DNA of 64,000 nt from Alsobacter sp045348435 (lineage in GTDB: Bacteria; Pseudomonadota; Alphaproteobacteria; Rhizobiales; Beijerinckiaceae), in the NCBI RefSeq assembly GCF_045348435.1, contig NZ_CP157484.1, forward strand, positions 5,518,001-5,582,000, read 5' to 3'. How positions within the stretch are numbered: position 1 is the stretch's first letter; every line of letters begins with the position of its first letter. The position numbers were made by a program, and so were the translations under genes. Shown here piece after piece: positions 54,679 through 63,527 of the stretch. Below the pieces are notes generated by a model, which saw nothing but the letters and a program-made list of their open reading frames with translations, ran no database searches and was not told the DNA's origin.

Positions 54679-54980
54679 GCGGCCGACGGCGGGGCTCAGG
54701 CCTCGCCGATCTCCTCGATCGCCTTGCCGGAGTGCACTCCCTCGCTCCGGGACGGGGAGAGGGCCGGGGTGAGAAGCCCTTCGGCCCGCCTCGATGGACC
54801 TGTCCTGATGCCCCGCGCCGGGACGAAGGGGAGCGCCGCCGTGCGCACCCTTCAAATTACGTCTCGCGGTTGCGAAAAAGGAAGACGGGGTGTGGCTTGC
54901 GGCGCACAGTCGGGAGGAGGCCCAGCCGCTAAGCTGCCGCGGTTCAGGTTCGTCCCCTCCCAGGAACCCGCTCTCTCGTC
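54679..54980. other. Intergenic region with repeat copy 2 and a possible gene remnant
   Basis: 302 bp. It contains the repeat core GGGGAGAGGGCCGGGG (54753-54768). On the minus strand, 54696-54737 reads VHSGKAIEEIGEA then stop, in frame with repeat-derived sequence (LTPALSPSRSEG), which looks like the tail of a gene cut by the repeat. Nothing else recognisable is seen up to the next start. Confidence 0.35.
54735..54785. repeat. Intergenic repeat with GGGAGAGGGCCGGGG core, copy 2
   Basis: Shares the 15-nt core with copy 1 at 45832-45846 and continues GTGAGAAGCCC. The minus strand reads CTCACCCCGGCCCTCTCCCC, a repeat end found widely in intergenic DNA of proteobacteria. Confidence 0.5.
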
Positions 54981-56285
54981 ATGGCCCGCTCCGCCCGCCC
55001 GTCCGTCAACCCCGCCTTGGATGCGGCAGGCCTTCTGCGCCGGTTCGGGTTCGCCATCCTGGTCGTGGCCGCGCCGCTGCTGGCGGTCGGGTCGCGGCGC
55101 GGCCTCGTCGTCGCCGCGCCCATCGGCATCGCCCTCATGGTGCTGGCGAGCGCGATCGAGAGCGAGGGGCGCCAGCCGCTCGACCGGGCGGTCCGTTCGC
55201 TGCTGACCCCGACAGCCGGCGTCGCGGTGTTCCTGGCCTTCTGGGCGGCGCTGTCGCTCCTGTGGACGCCGTTCCCCTCCGAGGCGACCGAACGCCTGCT
55301 GAACCTCTCGGCGTCCGCGCTGGTCGGCCTCGTCGCCGTGTCGAGCCTGCCGGACCGCATGCGCGTCACCAACCTTTATCTCATGCCGATCGGGGCGGGC
55401 CTGGCCGCCCTGGCCGCCCTCGCCATCGCATGGCGGGCCGCGTCCGGCCGCAGCCCCGATCCCGAGCTCGACCGCGCCTTGCTGGAACGGGGACTGCTGG
55501 TCACCGTCGTTCTGGCGCCCGCCGCCGTGACATGGCTGCTCTCCAAGGACAGGCTCGCCTCCGGCTTCGCCCTCGTGGCGGCCGTGACGGCGGCCCTGAT
55601 CCTCGGCGACAACCTGCCCGCGCTCGTGGCGCTGGTGCTGGGCGCGCTGGTCTACGCCTGCGCCACCGTCAATCCCCGGCTGGGGCGGCGCGTGGCGCTG
55701 GCGCTCCTGCCCGGGCTCGTGCTGGCCGCCCCCCTCGTTCCCTTCGCGCTGCGGCCTCTGGTCAAGCTCGTCTTCGGGGTCTCCAGCGCGCGGGCCGACG
55801 CGATCCGGGTCTGGTGCCGCATCGTCACGGACCAGCCGCTGCGCCTGCTCACCGGCCACGGGCTCGACACCGCCCTGCGGGCGCGCCTGGCGGGGCTCCT
55901 GCCGGCGGGATCGCCGAGCGGCCTCCTGTTCGAGATCTGGTTCGAGCTCGGCTTCCTGGGCGCCGCCGCGCTCGCGCTGCTGCTGGCGCGCGCCGTCGTG
56001 GGATCGAAGCGGCTGTCGCCGGGGGCCAGCCCCGGCGCCCTGATGATGCTGACCGTCGCGTTCACGCTGGCGGCGCTCGGGCAGGGCGCGGCCCAGGCCT
56101 GGTGGCTCTCCACCCTCGTGCTCGGCGCGGTGACCATCATCGCGGTGGACCGCGGCCAGTACCGCACCAGCCGGCCGAAGCCGGGCCGCGCCCCGGAGAC
56201 GGCCGAGGCCGACGCCAAGCCGGCGCCGGCGACTCCGGCTGGACCGGGCGCGAACCGGGCCCAGCGTCCCGTGCTGAGGCCCTAG
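54981..56285 (+). CDS. O-antigen ligase-like multi-span membrane protein
   Basis: 434 residues with about ten hydrophobic segments. A large loop after about residue 260 has VWCRIVTDQPLRLLTGHGLDTALRA and FEIWFELGFLGAAAL, resembling the G-x-G-x(n)-H...E/L pattern of the Wzy/WaaL O-antigen polymerase-ligase superfamily. The C-terminus is a Pro/Ala-rich tail. Its role (ligase or polymerase) and substrate cannot be told. Its stop overlaps the dppF-type stop by 4 nt on the other strand. Confidence 0.78.
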   Translation: MARSARPSVNPALDAAGLLRRFGFAILVVAAPLLAVGSRRGLVVAAPIGIALMVLASAIESEGRQPLDRAVRSLLTPTAGVAVFLAFWAALSLLWTPFPSEATERLLNLSASALVGLVAVSSLPDRMRVTNLYLMPIGAGLAALAALAIAWRAASGRSPDPELDRALLERGLLVTVVLAPAAVTWLLSKDRLASGFALVAAVTAALILGDNLPALVALVLGALVYACATVNPRLGRRVALALLPGLVLAAPLVPFALRPLVKLVFGVSSARADAIRVWCRIVTDQPLRLLTGHGLDTALRARLAGLLPAGSPSGLLFEIWFELGFLGAAALALLLARAVVGSKRLSPGASPGALMMLTVAFTLAALGQGAAQAWWLSTLVLGAVTIIAVDRGQYRTSRPKPGRAPETAEADAKPAPATPAGPGANRAQRPVLRP

Positions 56286-57307
56286 AAGCCGGCCACCTGC
56301 GGCAACGCGCTGGCGTCGGCCCGGCCCTCATGCACGGCGTGACACGCGACGCCGTCCGCGAGCGGCGGGATTTCGCGCCGGCAGCGGTCATTGGCGAGCG
56401 CGCAACGCGGATTGAAGGTGCATCCCGAGGGCGGCGAGATTGGGTTGGGGATTTCGCCCTGCACAGGCGTGCGCGGCCGGCCCGACATGGCCAGATCCGG
56501 CACCGCGTCGAGCAGCATGCGCGTATAGGGGTGGCGCGGATGCGAGAAGAGCCGCTTGGCCGGCGCGACCTCGACGACGCGGCCGAGATACATGACCCCG
56601 ATGGTCGCCGCCATGTGGCGCACCACCGCGAGGTTGTGGCTGATGAACAGATAGGTCAGTCCCAGCCGGTCCTGGAGATCCTTCATCAGGTTCAGGATCT
56701 GGGCCTGGACGGACACGTCGAGCGCCGAAGTGGGTTCGTCGCAGACGATGAAGTCAGCCTCCGCCGCGAGCGCGCGCGCGATGGCGACGCGCTGGCGCTG
56801 CCCGCCCGAGAACTCGTGCGGGAACTTGGCGGCGTCCGCCGGGTCGAGCCCGACGAGGCGCAGGAGCTCGCCGACCCGCGCCTCGACGCCCTGCTCCCGG
56901 GCGAGGCCGAAGGCCCGAATCGGCTCGGCGATGATCCGGCCCACCCGCCAGCGCGGATCGAGGCTGGCGTAAGGATCCTGGAAGATCATCTGGATGCGGC
57001 GGCGCAGCTTCTTGCGGGCGGCGGCGTCCTTGGACGCCGTCATCGAGACGCCATCGATCATCACCTCGCCGGACGTGGGTCGGAGCAGGCCCACCACCAT
57101 GCGGGCCACCGTCGACTTGCCGGAACCGGACTCGCCGACCAGCGCGAAGGTCTCGCCGCGCCGGATGGTCAGCGTCACGCCGTCGACCGCCTTCAGGTGC
57201 TGGCGTCCCTCACGCGCGAGCGTCCGCTCGAGCCAGGGCTTGGAGACGTCGAACACGCGGCGCAGGTCGCGGATGTCGACGAAGTGCGGGTCGGCCTCGG
57301 CGCTCAT
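56282..57307 (-). CDS. Peptide ABC transporter ATP-binding protein (DppF/OppF-type)
   Basis: 341 residues. Walker A GESGSGKST, signature FSGGQRQRVAIARAL, Walker B FIVCDEPTSALDVS and the C-terminal oligopeptide-type cysteine cluster CTFNPRCALANDRC (which can hold an iron-sulfur centre in related proteins). DVSKPWLERTLAREGRQ near the start marks the F-type. It overlaps the D-type ATPase by 4 nt and is the last gene of the operon. Confidence 0.94.
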   Translation of the reverse strand: MSAEADPHFVDIRDLRRVFDVSKPWLERTLAREGRQHLKAVDGVTLTIRRGETFALVGESGSGKSTVARMVVGLLRPTSGEVMIDGVSMTASKDAAARKKLRRRIQMIFQDPYASLDPRWRVGRIIAEPIRAFGLAREQGVEARVGELLRLVGLDPADAAKFPHEFSGGQRQRVAIARALAAEADFIVCDEPTSALDVSVQAQILNLMKDLQDRLGLTYLFISHNLAVVRHMAATIGVMYLGRVVEVAPAKRLFSHPRHPYTRMLLDAVPDLAMSGRPRTPVQGEIPNPISPPSGCTFNPRCALANDRCRREIPPLADGVACHAVHEGRADASALPQVAGF

Positions 57308-58353
57308 GCGACGCCTCCGGCGACCGCCGAGGGCCTGACCGCGGCCGCGACCCGGTCGCGCTGCACCAGGGCCTCGGCGTCGACGCCTGGTTCGTCATAG
57401 AGGTGGCAGGCGACCAGATGGTCGCCGCGGCTCAGGAGCTCCGGCCGCTCCACGCGGCAGCGGTCATGCACGTGCGGGCAGCGCGGGTTGAAGGCGCAGC
57501 CGGCCGGGATGCGGGTGAGGCGCGGCATCGAGCCGGGGATCTGCACCAAGCGGTCGGCGGAGCTCTCCAGGGTCGGAATGGAGCCCATCAGGCCGGCCGC
57601 ATAGGGGTGGAACGGCCGGCTGACCACCTCGCGGACCGGCCCGATCTCGGCGACGCGCCCGGCATACATCACGGCCACGCGGTCGGCGGTCTCGGCGATC
57701 ACCCCCATGTCGTGCGTGATGAGCATCACCGCCGTGCCGCGCTCGGCGCAGATGCGCTTCAGCAGCGTGATGATCTGCGCCTGCACGGAGACGTCCAGCG
57801 CTGTGGTGGGCTCGTCGGCGATCACCAGCTCGGGCTCGGCGCAGAGCGCCAGGGCCAGCACCACCCGCTGGCGCATGCCACCGGAGAACTCGTGCGGGTA
57901 GCCGTCGATGCGCCGCTCGGGCGCCGGGATGCCGACCTCGGCGAGCAGCTCGATGGCCCGGCGTCGCGCCTGCGCGGCGTTCAGCGGCAGATGCGTGCGG
58001 ATGGTCTCGGTCAGCTGGTCGCCCACCCGGTAGAGCGGGTTGAGGCTGGTCAGCGGATCCTGGAACACCATGCCGATGCGCTTGCCGCGCACATGCCGCA
58101 TGGCCTCGGGCGAGAGAGTGTCGATGCGCTCGCCCTGCAGCCGCACCTCCCCGGAGGCGATGCGGCCGGGCGGTTCGATCAGCCCGATGACGGCCGAGCC
58201 GGTCACTGACTTGCCGGCGCCGGACTCGCCGACGACCCCCAGCACCTCGCCCTTGTGGATGTCGAAGGAGACGCGGTCGAGCGCGCGCAGCACGCCGCGT
58301 CGGGTGACGAACTCGACGCAGAGGTCGCGGACGGAAAGGACGGGTTCGGTCAT
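57304..58353 (-). CDS. Peptide ABC transporter ATP-binding protein (DppD/OppD-type)
   Basis: 349 residues. Walker A GESGAGKSV, FSGGMRQRVVLALAL, LVIADEPTTALDVS, and the C-terminal CAFNPRCPHVHDRC cluster. The start MTEPVLSVRDLCVEF is the conserved one; the open frame runs 34 codons farther but inside the upstream permease gene. It overlaps the permease by 4 nt. With the F-type ATPase it forms the heterodimeric motor. Confidence 0.94.
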   Translation of the reverse strand: MTEPVLSVRDLCVEFVTRRGVLRALDRVSFDIHKGEVLGVVGESGAGKSVTGSAVIGLIEPPGRIASGEVRLQGERIDTLSPEAMRHVRGKRIGMVFQDPLTSLNPLYRVGDQLTETIRTHLPLNAAQARRRAIELLAEVGIPAPERRIDGYPHEFSGGMRQRVVLALALCAEPELVIADEPTTALDVSVQAQIITLLKRICAERGTAVMLITHDMGVIAETADRVAVMYAGRVAEIGPVREVVSRPFHPYAAGLMGSIPTLESSADRLVQIPGSMPRLTRIPAGCAFNPRCPHVHDRCRVERPELLSRGDHLVACHLYDEPGVDAEALVQRDRVAAAVRPSAVAGGVA

Positions 58354-59306
58354 CGCAATTTCGGGTTGAGGGCGTCGCGCAGCCAGTCGCCGAGCAGGTT
58401 CACGGCCAGAACGAACACGGCCAGCGTCACGCCCGGAAAGGCCACGATCCACCATTCGCCGGAGAACAGGAAGTCGTTGCCGATGCGGATCAGCGTGCCC
58501 AGCGAAGGCTGCGTCGGCGGCAGGCCGACGCCCAGGAAGGACAGCGTGGCCTCCGTGATGATGGCCAGCGCGAGATTGATGGTGAGGATGACCAGCACGG
58601 GGCCGATCACGTTGGGCAGGACGTGGCGCAGCATGATCAGCCAGGCCGGAACGCCCATCAGGCGCGCCGCGTGCACATAGTCCTTGTTCTTCTCGATCAT
58701 GGTCGAGCCGCGGATGGTGCGCGCGTACTGGACCCAGAAGGACAGGCCGATCGACACCACGAGCACGCTGAACGCGGTCTGCTCGCGGCCGAGGCCCTTG
58801 AACACCGACCGAACCACGCCGTCGATGACCAGCGCGATCAGGATGGCCGGGAAGGTGAGCTGGATGTCGGCCACGCGCATGATCAGCGCGTCGACCCGCC
58901 CGCCCACATAGCCGGCCAGCAGTCCAAGCCCGATGCCCAGCGTGGCCGCGATGATGACGCCCACGATGCCGATGATCAGCGACACCCGCATCCCGTACAG
59001 GATCGCCGACCAGAGGTCGCGGCCCTGGTTGTCGGTGCCGAGCAGGAAGCGCGGATCCCCGCCCTCGATCCAGCGGGGCGGGAACAGCGAGTTCATCAGG
59101 TCGACGCTGGCCGGGTCGAAGGGGTTGGTCGGCGCGATCCAGGTCGCCAGCAAGGCGCCCAGGATCATCAGCACGGTGACGAAGCCGGAGACCATCGTGA
59201 GCTTCGACGACAGGAAGCTCGCCAGCAGGTCGGAATCCCGGAAGCGGGCGTAGCGCGAGCGCGGGTCCGGCGTCTGGGTCGACAGGGGGGAGGTGACGTC
59301 GGCCAT
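58350..59306 (-). CDS. Peptide ABC transporter permease (DppC-type)
   Basis: 318 residues. N-terminal OppC domain, then FLLGTDNQGRDLWSAILYGMRVSL, the classic DppC signature, and the EAA-type loop DYVHAARLMGVPAWLIMLRHV. Six membrane helices. Start at MADVTSPL; its A overlaps the end of the upstream permease (TGATG). Confidence 0.94.
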   Translation of the reverse strand: MADVTSPLSTQTPDPRSRYARFRDSDLLASFLSSKLTMVSGFVTVLMILGALLATWIAPTNPFDPASVDLMNSLFPPRWIEGGDPRFLLGTDNQGRDLWSAILYGMRVSLIIGIVGVIIAATLGIGLGLLAGYVGGRVDALIMRVADIQLTFPAILIALVIDGVVRSVFKGLGREQTAFSVLVVSIGLSFWVQYARTIRGSTMIEKNKDYVHAARLMGVPAWLIMLRHVLPNVIGPVLVILTINLALAIITEATLSFLGVGLPPTQPSLGTLIRIGNDFLFSGEWWIVAFPGVTLAVFVLAVNLLGDWLRDALNPKLR

Positions 59307-60283
59307 CAGGCGGCCTGCATGTTGGCGCGGAGGCGCGGGTCGACCACCGCGTAGAGGATGTCGACCACGAGGTTCACGACGACGAAGATGAAGGACACCA
59401 GCAGCAGATACGCCGCCATGATCGGGATGTCGACATTCTGCACCGCGCCGAGGAACAGCGCCCCCATGCCGGGCCACTGGAACACATATTCGGTGATCAG
59501 CGCGAAGGCGATGATGGAGCCGAGCTGCAGGCCCGCGATGGTGATCACCGGCACCAGCGTGTTCTTCAGCGCATGGCCGAAATGGACGGCCCGGTCAGAG
59601 AGCCCGCGCGCCCGGCAGAACTTGATGTAGTCGGTGCGCAGCACCTCCAGCATCTCGGCCCGGACGAGGCGCATGATCAGCGTCATTTGGAACAGGCCGA
59701 GCGTGATCGCCGGCAGGATCAGCGCCTTGATCCCGCTGACGGTCAGCAGGCCCGTGGACCACCAGCCGAGCGACACGACGGCGCCGCGCCCGAAGGAGGG
59801 CAGCCAGCCGAGCTGCACGGAGAAGATCCAGCGCAGCAGGATGGCGATCAGGAAGGTGGGCAGCGACACGCCGATCAGCGACACGCTCATGAACACGCTC
59901 GACAGGAAGGAGCCGCGCCGCAGCGCCGTGTAGACGCCCATCGGGATCCCGACCACGAGCGACATCAGGGCCGCCATCAGGGTGAGCTCCAGCGTCGCCG
60001 GCATGCGCTCGCCGATCAGCGTCGAGACGGGCTGGCGGAACTGGTAGGAGATGCCGAAGTCGAACCGGGCCGCACGGACGAGATAGCGTCCGAACTGGAC
60101 GATCGACGGATCGTCGAGCCCGAGATCCTTGCGGATCTGCTCGCGCTGCTCGGAAGGAGTGTCGATGGAGACGATCTGGTTGACCGGGTCGCCGACGAGC
60201 CTGAACAGCGCAAAGGCGATCACGCCGACGGAGAGCAGCACCAGGACGGACTGGAACAGGCGGCGCAGGATGAAAGCGAGCAT
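59306..60283 (-). CDS. Peptide ABC transporter permease (DppB-type)
   Basis: 325 residues. MLAFILRRLFQSVLVLLSVGVIAFALFRLVGDP is the DppB/OppB N-terminus, and FCRARGLSDRAVHFGHALKNTLVPV the conserved cytoplasmic loop. Six helices. It follows the binding-protein gene after 152 nt, a gap that carries a strong hairpin. Confidence 0.95.
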   Translation of the reverse strand: MLAFILRRLFQSVLVLLSVGVIAFALFRLVGDPVNQIVSIDTPSEQREQIRKDLGLDDPSIVQFGRYLVRAARFDFGISYQFRQPVSTLIGERMPATLELTLMAALMSLVVGIPMGVYTALRRGSFLSSVFMSVSLIGVSLPTFLIAILLRWIFSVQLGWLPSFGRGAVVSLGWWSTGLLTVSGIKALILPAITLGLFQMTLIMRLVRAEMLEVLRTDYIKFCRARGLSDRAVHFGHALKNTLVPVITIAGLQLGSIIAFALITEYVFQWPGMGALFLGAVQNVDIPIMAAYLLLVSFIFVVVNLVVDILYAVVDPRLRANMQAA

Positions 60284-60396
60284 GGTCCTCTTTCGTGGGG
60301 CCTTGCGGATGGTCTGAGCGGGCGTCCGCCGGACCGTTCAGGCGGGAACGGGGCCGGGATCCCGCGCCGTCGCCCCATCGGGGGAGATCGGCGGAT

Positions 60397-60427
60397 GTCC
60401 CCGGCGCCCGCTGAAGGCGCCGGGGAC
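60397..60427 (-). terminator. Hairpin between binding-protein and permease genes of peptide operon
   Basis: GTCCCCGGCGCC-(7 nt)-GGCGCCGGGGAC: a perfect 12-bp stem, 9 nt after the binding-protein stop. No T-tract follows on the minus strand, so partial termination or 3'-end protection of the binding-protein message is more likely than full termination. Confidence 0.5.
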
Positions 60428-60435
60428 GATCGGGC

Positions 60436-62034
60436 TTACTGCTTGGTGATCCAGTACAGCAGCACCTGGTTGTCGGCGCGCTGCACCAGCTTCACGTTCT
60501 TGGCCACGCCCCAGGCCAGCGACTGCTGGTGCAGGGGAATGTAGGAGTAGTCGTCGAAGCCGATCTGGAAGGCCTGCTTGATGAGCTGGTTGCGCTTGTT
60601 GACGTCGGTCTCCACGAGGACCTGGTCGGTGAGCGCGTCGAGCTTCTTGTTGCAGTAGCCGCCCAGGTTCGTCTCTCCGCGAGCCACGTTGGCGTCGTCG
60701 CGGCAGCCCATGATGTCGTAGAGGACATTGTGGCTGTCGAGCGTGCCGGGCGTCCAGCCGAGCAGGTAGAACGAGGTCTTGTAGCCGTTGGGCTTCAGGA
60801 TCTTGGCGAAGTACTGCGCCTTGGGCTGGGCGTTCAGGTTGATCTTGACGCCCACGCGCGCCAGCATGCCGACCACGGCCTGGCAGATCGCCCCGTCATT
60901 GACGTAGCGGTCGGTCGGGCAGTCCATCCCGACCTCGAAGCCGTTCGGATAGCCCGCCTCGGCCAGGAGCTTCTTGGCGCCGTCCGGATCCACCTTCGGG
61001 CGGGTGAAGTCCTTCGACAGCGCGAACAGCTCGGGCGCGATCATCAGCGCGGAGGGCGTCGACAGCCCGCGCATGACGCGGCTCTTGATCGCCTCGATGT
61101 CGATGGCCTTGTAGAACGCCTCGCGGACGCGCACGTCCTTGAAGGGGTTCTTGCCCTTGACGCTCGATTCCAGCAGTTCATCGCGGGTCTGGTCGAAGCC
61201 GAGGAAGATGGTGCGCAGCTCGGGGCCGGTCAGCACCTGGGCGTTGCCGGTCTGGCTGATGCGCTGGATGTCCTGGATCGGAACCGGCTCGATGATGTCG
61301 ACCTCGCCCGACAGCAGCGCCGCGACGCGGGTCGAGTCGGAGTTGATCGGGGTGAAGATCACCTCGGTGAGGTTATGCTCCGGCTTGCCCCACCAGCCCG
61401 GGTTCGGCTTGAACACGGTCTTCACGCCCGGCTGGTGGCTCTCGATCTTGAACGGGCCCGTGCCGTTGGCGTTCAGCGAGGCGTAGCTCGGCGTCGTCGC
61501 GCTGGCCGGAGTGGGGGCGACGGCGTTGTTCGCCTCGGCCCACTTCTTCGACATGATGTACCAGGTGTCCCACTGGTAATGCAGGATGGGGTTCGGCGAC
61601 GACAGCACCACGTCGACGGTGTGGTCGTCGACCTTGACGAATTTGGCGTCCTTGGGAATGCGCGTCGTGAAGTTCGACCCGGTGGCGCGCACGCGGTCGG
61701 CCGAGAACAGCACGTCGTCGGCGGTGAAGTCCTCGCCATTGGCGAACTTCACGCCCTTGCGCAGGTAGAAGCGCCAGCGCGTCGGCTCGGGGGTTTCCCA
61801 GCGTTCGGCCAATCCGGGTCCGATGGCCAGGTCCTTGCCGCGCGAGGTCAGCCCCTCATAGACGTTGCCCAGATGGGCGTTCGTCGTCGTCTCGTTGAGA
61901 GTGTAGGGGTCGAGCGACTTGAGGTCGCCCTGGTTGGCGTAGCGCAGGGTGGCGGCCGAGACCGGCGCCACCGCGGCTGACCCGGCGGACAACGCCAGGG
62001 CCGCTGCGGCCGCGAAAAGAACCTTGCGAAGCAT
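60436..62034 (-). CDS. Peptide-binding protein (DppA/OppA family 5)
   Basis: 532 residues. Signal peptide (KVLFAAAAALALSAGSAAVAPVSA) then TLRYANQGDLKSLDPYTLNET. WRFYLRKGVKFANGEDFTADDVLFS and YKAIDIEAIKSRVMRG are family 5 marks. It binds peptides or related solutes in the periplasm. The gene downstream of the M20 peptidase is separated from it by 165 nt. Confidence 0.93.
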   Translation of the reverse strand: MLRKVLFAAAAALALSAGSAAVAPVSAATLRYANQGDLKSLDPYTLNETTTNAHLGNVYEGLTSRGKDLAIGPGLAERWETPEPTRWRFYLRKGVKFANGEDFTADDVLFSADRVRATGSNFTTRIPKDAKFVKVDDHTVDVVLSSPNPILHYQWDTWYIMSKKWAEANNAVAPTPASATTPSYASLNANGTGPFKIESHQPGVKTVFKPNPGWWGKPEHNLTEVIFTPINSDSTRVAALLSGEVDIIEPVPIQDIQRISQTGNAQVLTGPELRTIFLGFDQTRDELLESSVKGKNPFKDVRVREAFYKAIDIEAIKSRVMRGLSTPSALMIAPELFALSKDFTRPKVDPDGAKKLLAEAGYPNGFEVGMDCPTDRYVNDGAICQAVVGMLARVGVKINLNAQPKAQYFAKILKPNGYKTSFYLLGWTPGTLDSHNVLYDIMGCRDDANVARGETNLGGYCNKKLDALTDQVLVETDVNKRNQLIKQAFQIGFDDYSYIPLHQQSLAWGVAKNVKLVQRADNQVLLYWITKQ

Positions 62035-62199
62035 CGAGTGAAACCCTCCGTTCCGGATGAACCGCCGCCGCGTCCCCTCGACAGCGACGGTCGTCGATCT
62101 CCGGGATTGGTTGTTTTACGCGCCGGTCCGGCGCGAAGTCGCGAGAGTAGACGGGCTTTTGGCGCGCGGTCCAGCGGTTTTCGGCTTCAAACGATGCGC

Positions 62200-63354
62200 T
62201 CAGGCGGCCAGGTCGGCGATCAGGCCCCGCATGAAGCGCGCGCCCTTCTCGAGTTCCGAGATCTCGATGTACTCGTCGGCCTGGTGGGCCTGGGCGATGT
62301 CGCCCGGGCCGCACACCGCGGTCGACCATCCGGCCCGTTGGAACAGCCCCGCCTCCGTGCCGTAGGACACGACGCCCACGGCGTTGTCGCCCGTCAGCCG
62401 GCGCACGAGGCGCTCGGCCGCCCCGTCCGGCTCGGGACGAAGCCCGTGCACGGCGGCCCGGTGGACGATGTCGACGCCGGCGTCCGGGGCGATCCGCCGC
62501 ATCCGGGGCTCGATCACGTCGCGCACATAGGCCTCGAAGCGGGCCTTGAACGCCCACGGATCCTCGGTCGGGATGGCGCGGACCTCCGAGACGAACTCGC
62601 ACCGGTCGGCGACCACGTTGGCGGCCGTCCCGCCGCGGATGTAGCCGCAATGCAGCGTGGTGTAGGGCGGCTCGAACGGGCTCGCCGGATCGGCGTTGCG
62701 CCGGTTCTCCTCCATCACGTCGTCGTGCCAGGTCACCAGCCGGGCCGCCACCATGGTGGCGCTCACGCCGGTGTCGATCCGGCTGGAATGGACCGTATGG
62801 CCGCGCACGGTGGTGAAATAGGACACCGACCCCTTGTGGCCGTTGACCAGCTTCATGCGCGAGGGCTCGCCGACGATCACGGCCGAGGGCGTCGGGGTGC
62901 GGGCGGCCATCTCGTCCACCATCGCGATCGCGCCCTGGCAGCCCACCTCCTCGTCATAGCTCAGCGCGAGATGGACGGGCCGCTTCAGCCCCGCCCTCAG
63001 CATGTCGGGCACGAAGGCGAGCGCCAGCGCGTCGAAGCCCTTCATGTCGCAGGCGCCCCGGCCATAGAGCTTTCCGTCGCGCTCCGTCAGGGTGAAGGGA
63101 TCGCTCGTCCAGGTCTGCCCGTCGACCGGCACCACGTCGGTGTGGCCGGACAGCACGACCCCGCCCGCCTCGGCCGGGCCCACCGTGGCGTAGAGATTCG
63201 CCTTGTCTCCCGCCGCGTTGGGGACCAGCCGGCTCTCGACCCCGTGGGCCGCCAGGTAGTCCCTGATGAAGTGAATGCAATCCAGGTTGGAATCGCGCGA
63301 GACGGTGGGAAACGCCACGAGGCGAGCCAGCATCTCGCGGGGTGTCAGGTGCAT
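62200..63354 (-). CDS. argE: Acetylornithine deacetylase-like M20 peptidase (ArgE type)
   Basis: 384 residues, as E. coli ArgE (383). The dinuclear metal site is read as His in SGHTDVVPVD, Asp in GRGACDMKGFD, and YDEEVGCQGA (base and ligand Glu). The dimerisation lid domain follows (EPSRMKLVNGHKGS). It may deacetylate N-acetylornithine or other N-acyl amino acids; next to a peptide importer the second is more likely. It heads the same-strand run to the peptide transporter. Start MHLTPREML is used; a longer open frame adds 9 residues. Confidence 0.9.
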   Translation of the reverse strand: MHLTPREMLARLVAFPTVSRDSNLDCIHFIRDYLAAHGVESRLVPNAAGDKANLYATVGPAEAGGVVLSGHTDVVPVDGQTWTSDPFTLTERDGKLYGRGACDMKGFDALALAFVPDMLRAGLKRPVHLALSYDEEVGCQGAIAMVDEMAARTPTPSAVIVGEPSRMKLVNGHKGSVSYFTTVRGHTVHSSRIDTGVSATMVAARLVTWHDDVMEENRRNADPASPFEPPYTTLHCGYIRGGTAANVVADRCEFVSEVRAIPTEDPWAFKARFEAYVRDVIEPRMRRIAPDAGVDIVHRAAVHGLRPEPDGAAERLVRRLTGDNAVGVVSYGTEAGLFQRAGWSTAVCGPGDIAQAHQADEYIEISELEKGARFMRGLIADLAA

Positions 63355-63527
63355 CAGGTAAGCCTCCGGTTGCGGCCACACTTTCCGTCGCGCGGCGCTG
63401 CGTCAAGGGCGCCGGCCTCGATCGCGCCCGGATCGCCGCCGTTGACCAAAGCTGGGCCATCCGATTTGCTGGCCGCCCCAACCCTGCGCCCGGCAGAGCC
63501 GGCCGCCTGCAGAACCGAGCGTCCCCC

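Noticed and set aside
54890..57400. Open frame of 836 codons on the plus strand
   Set aside because: It crosses the O-antigen-ligase-like gene in another frame and the antisense of two ABC ATPases; no domain content.
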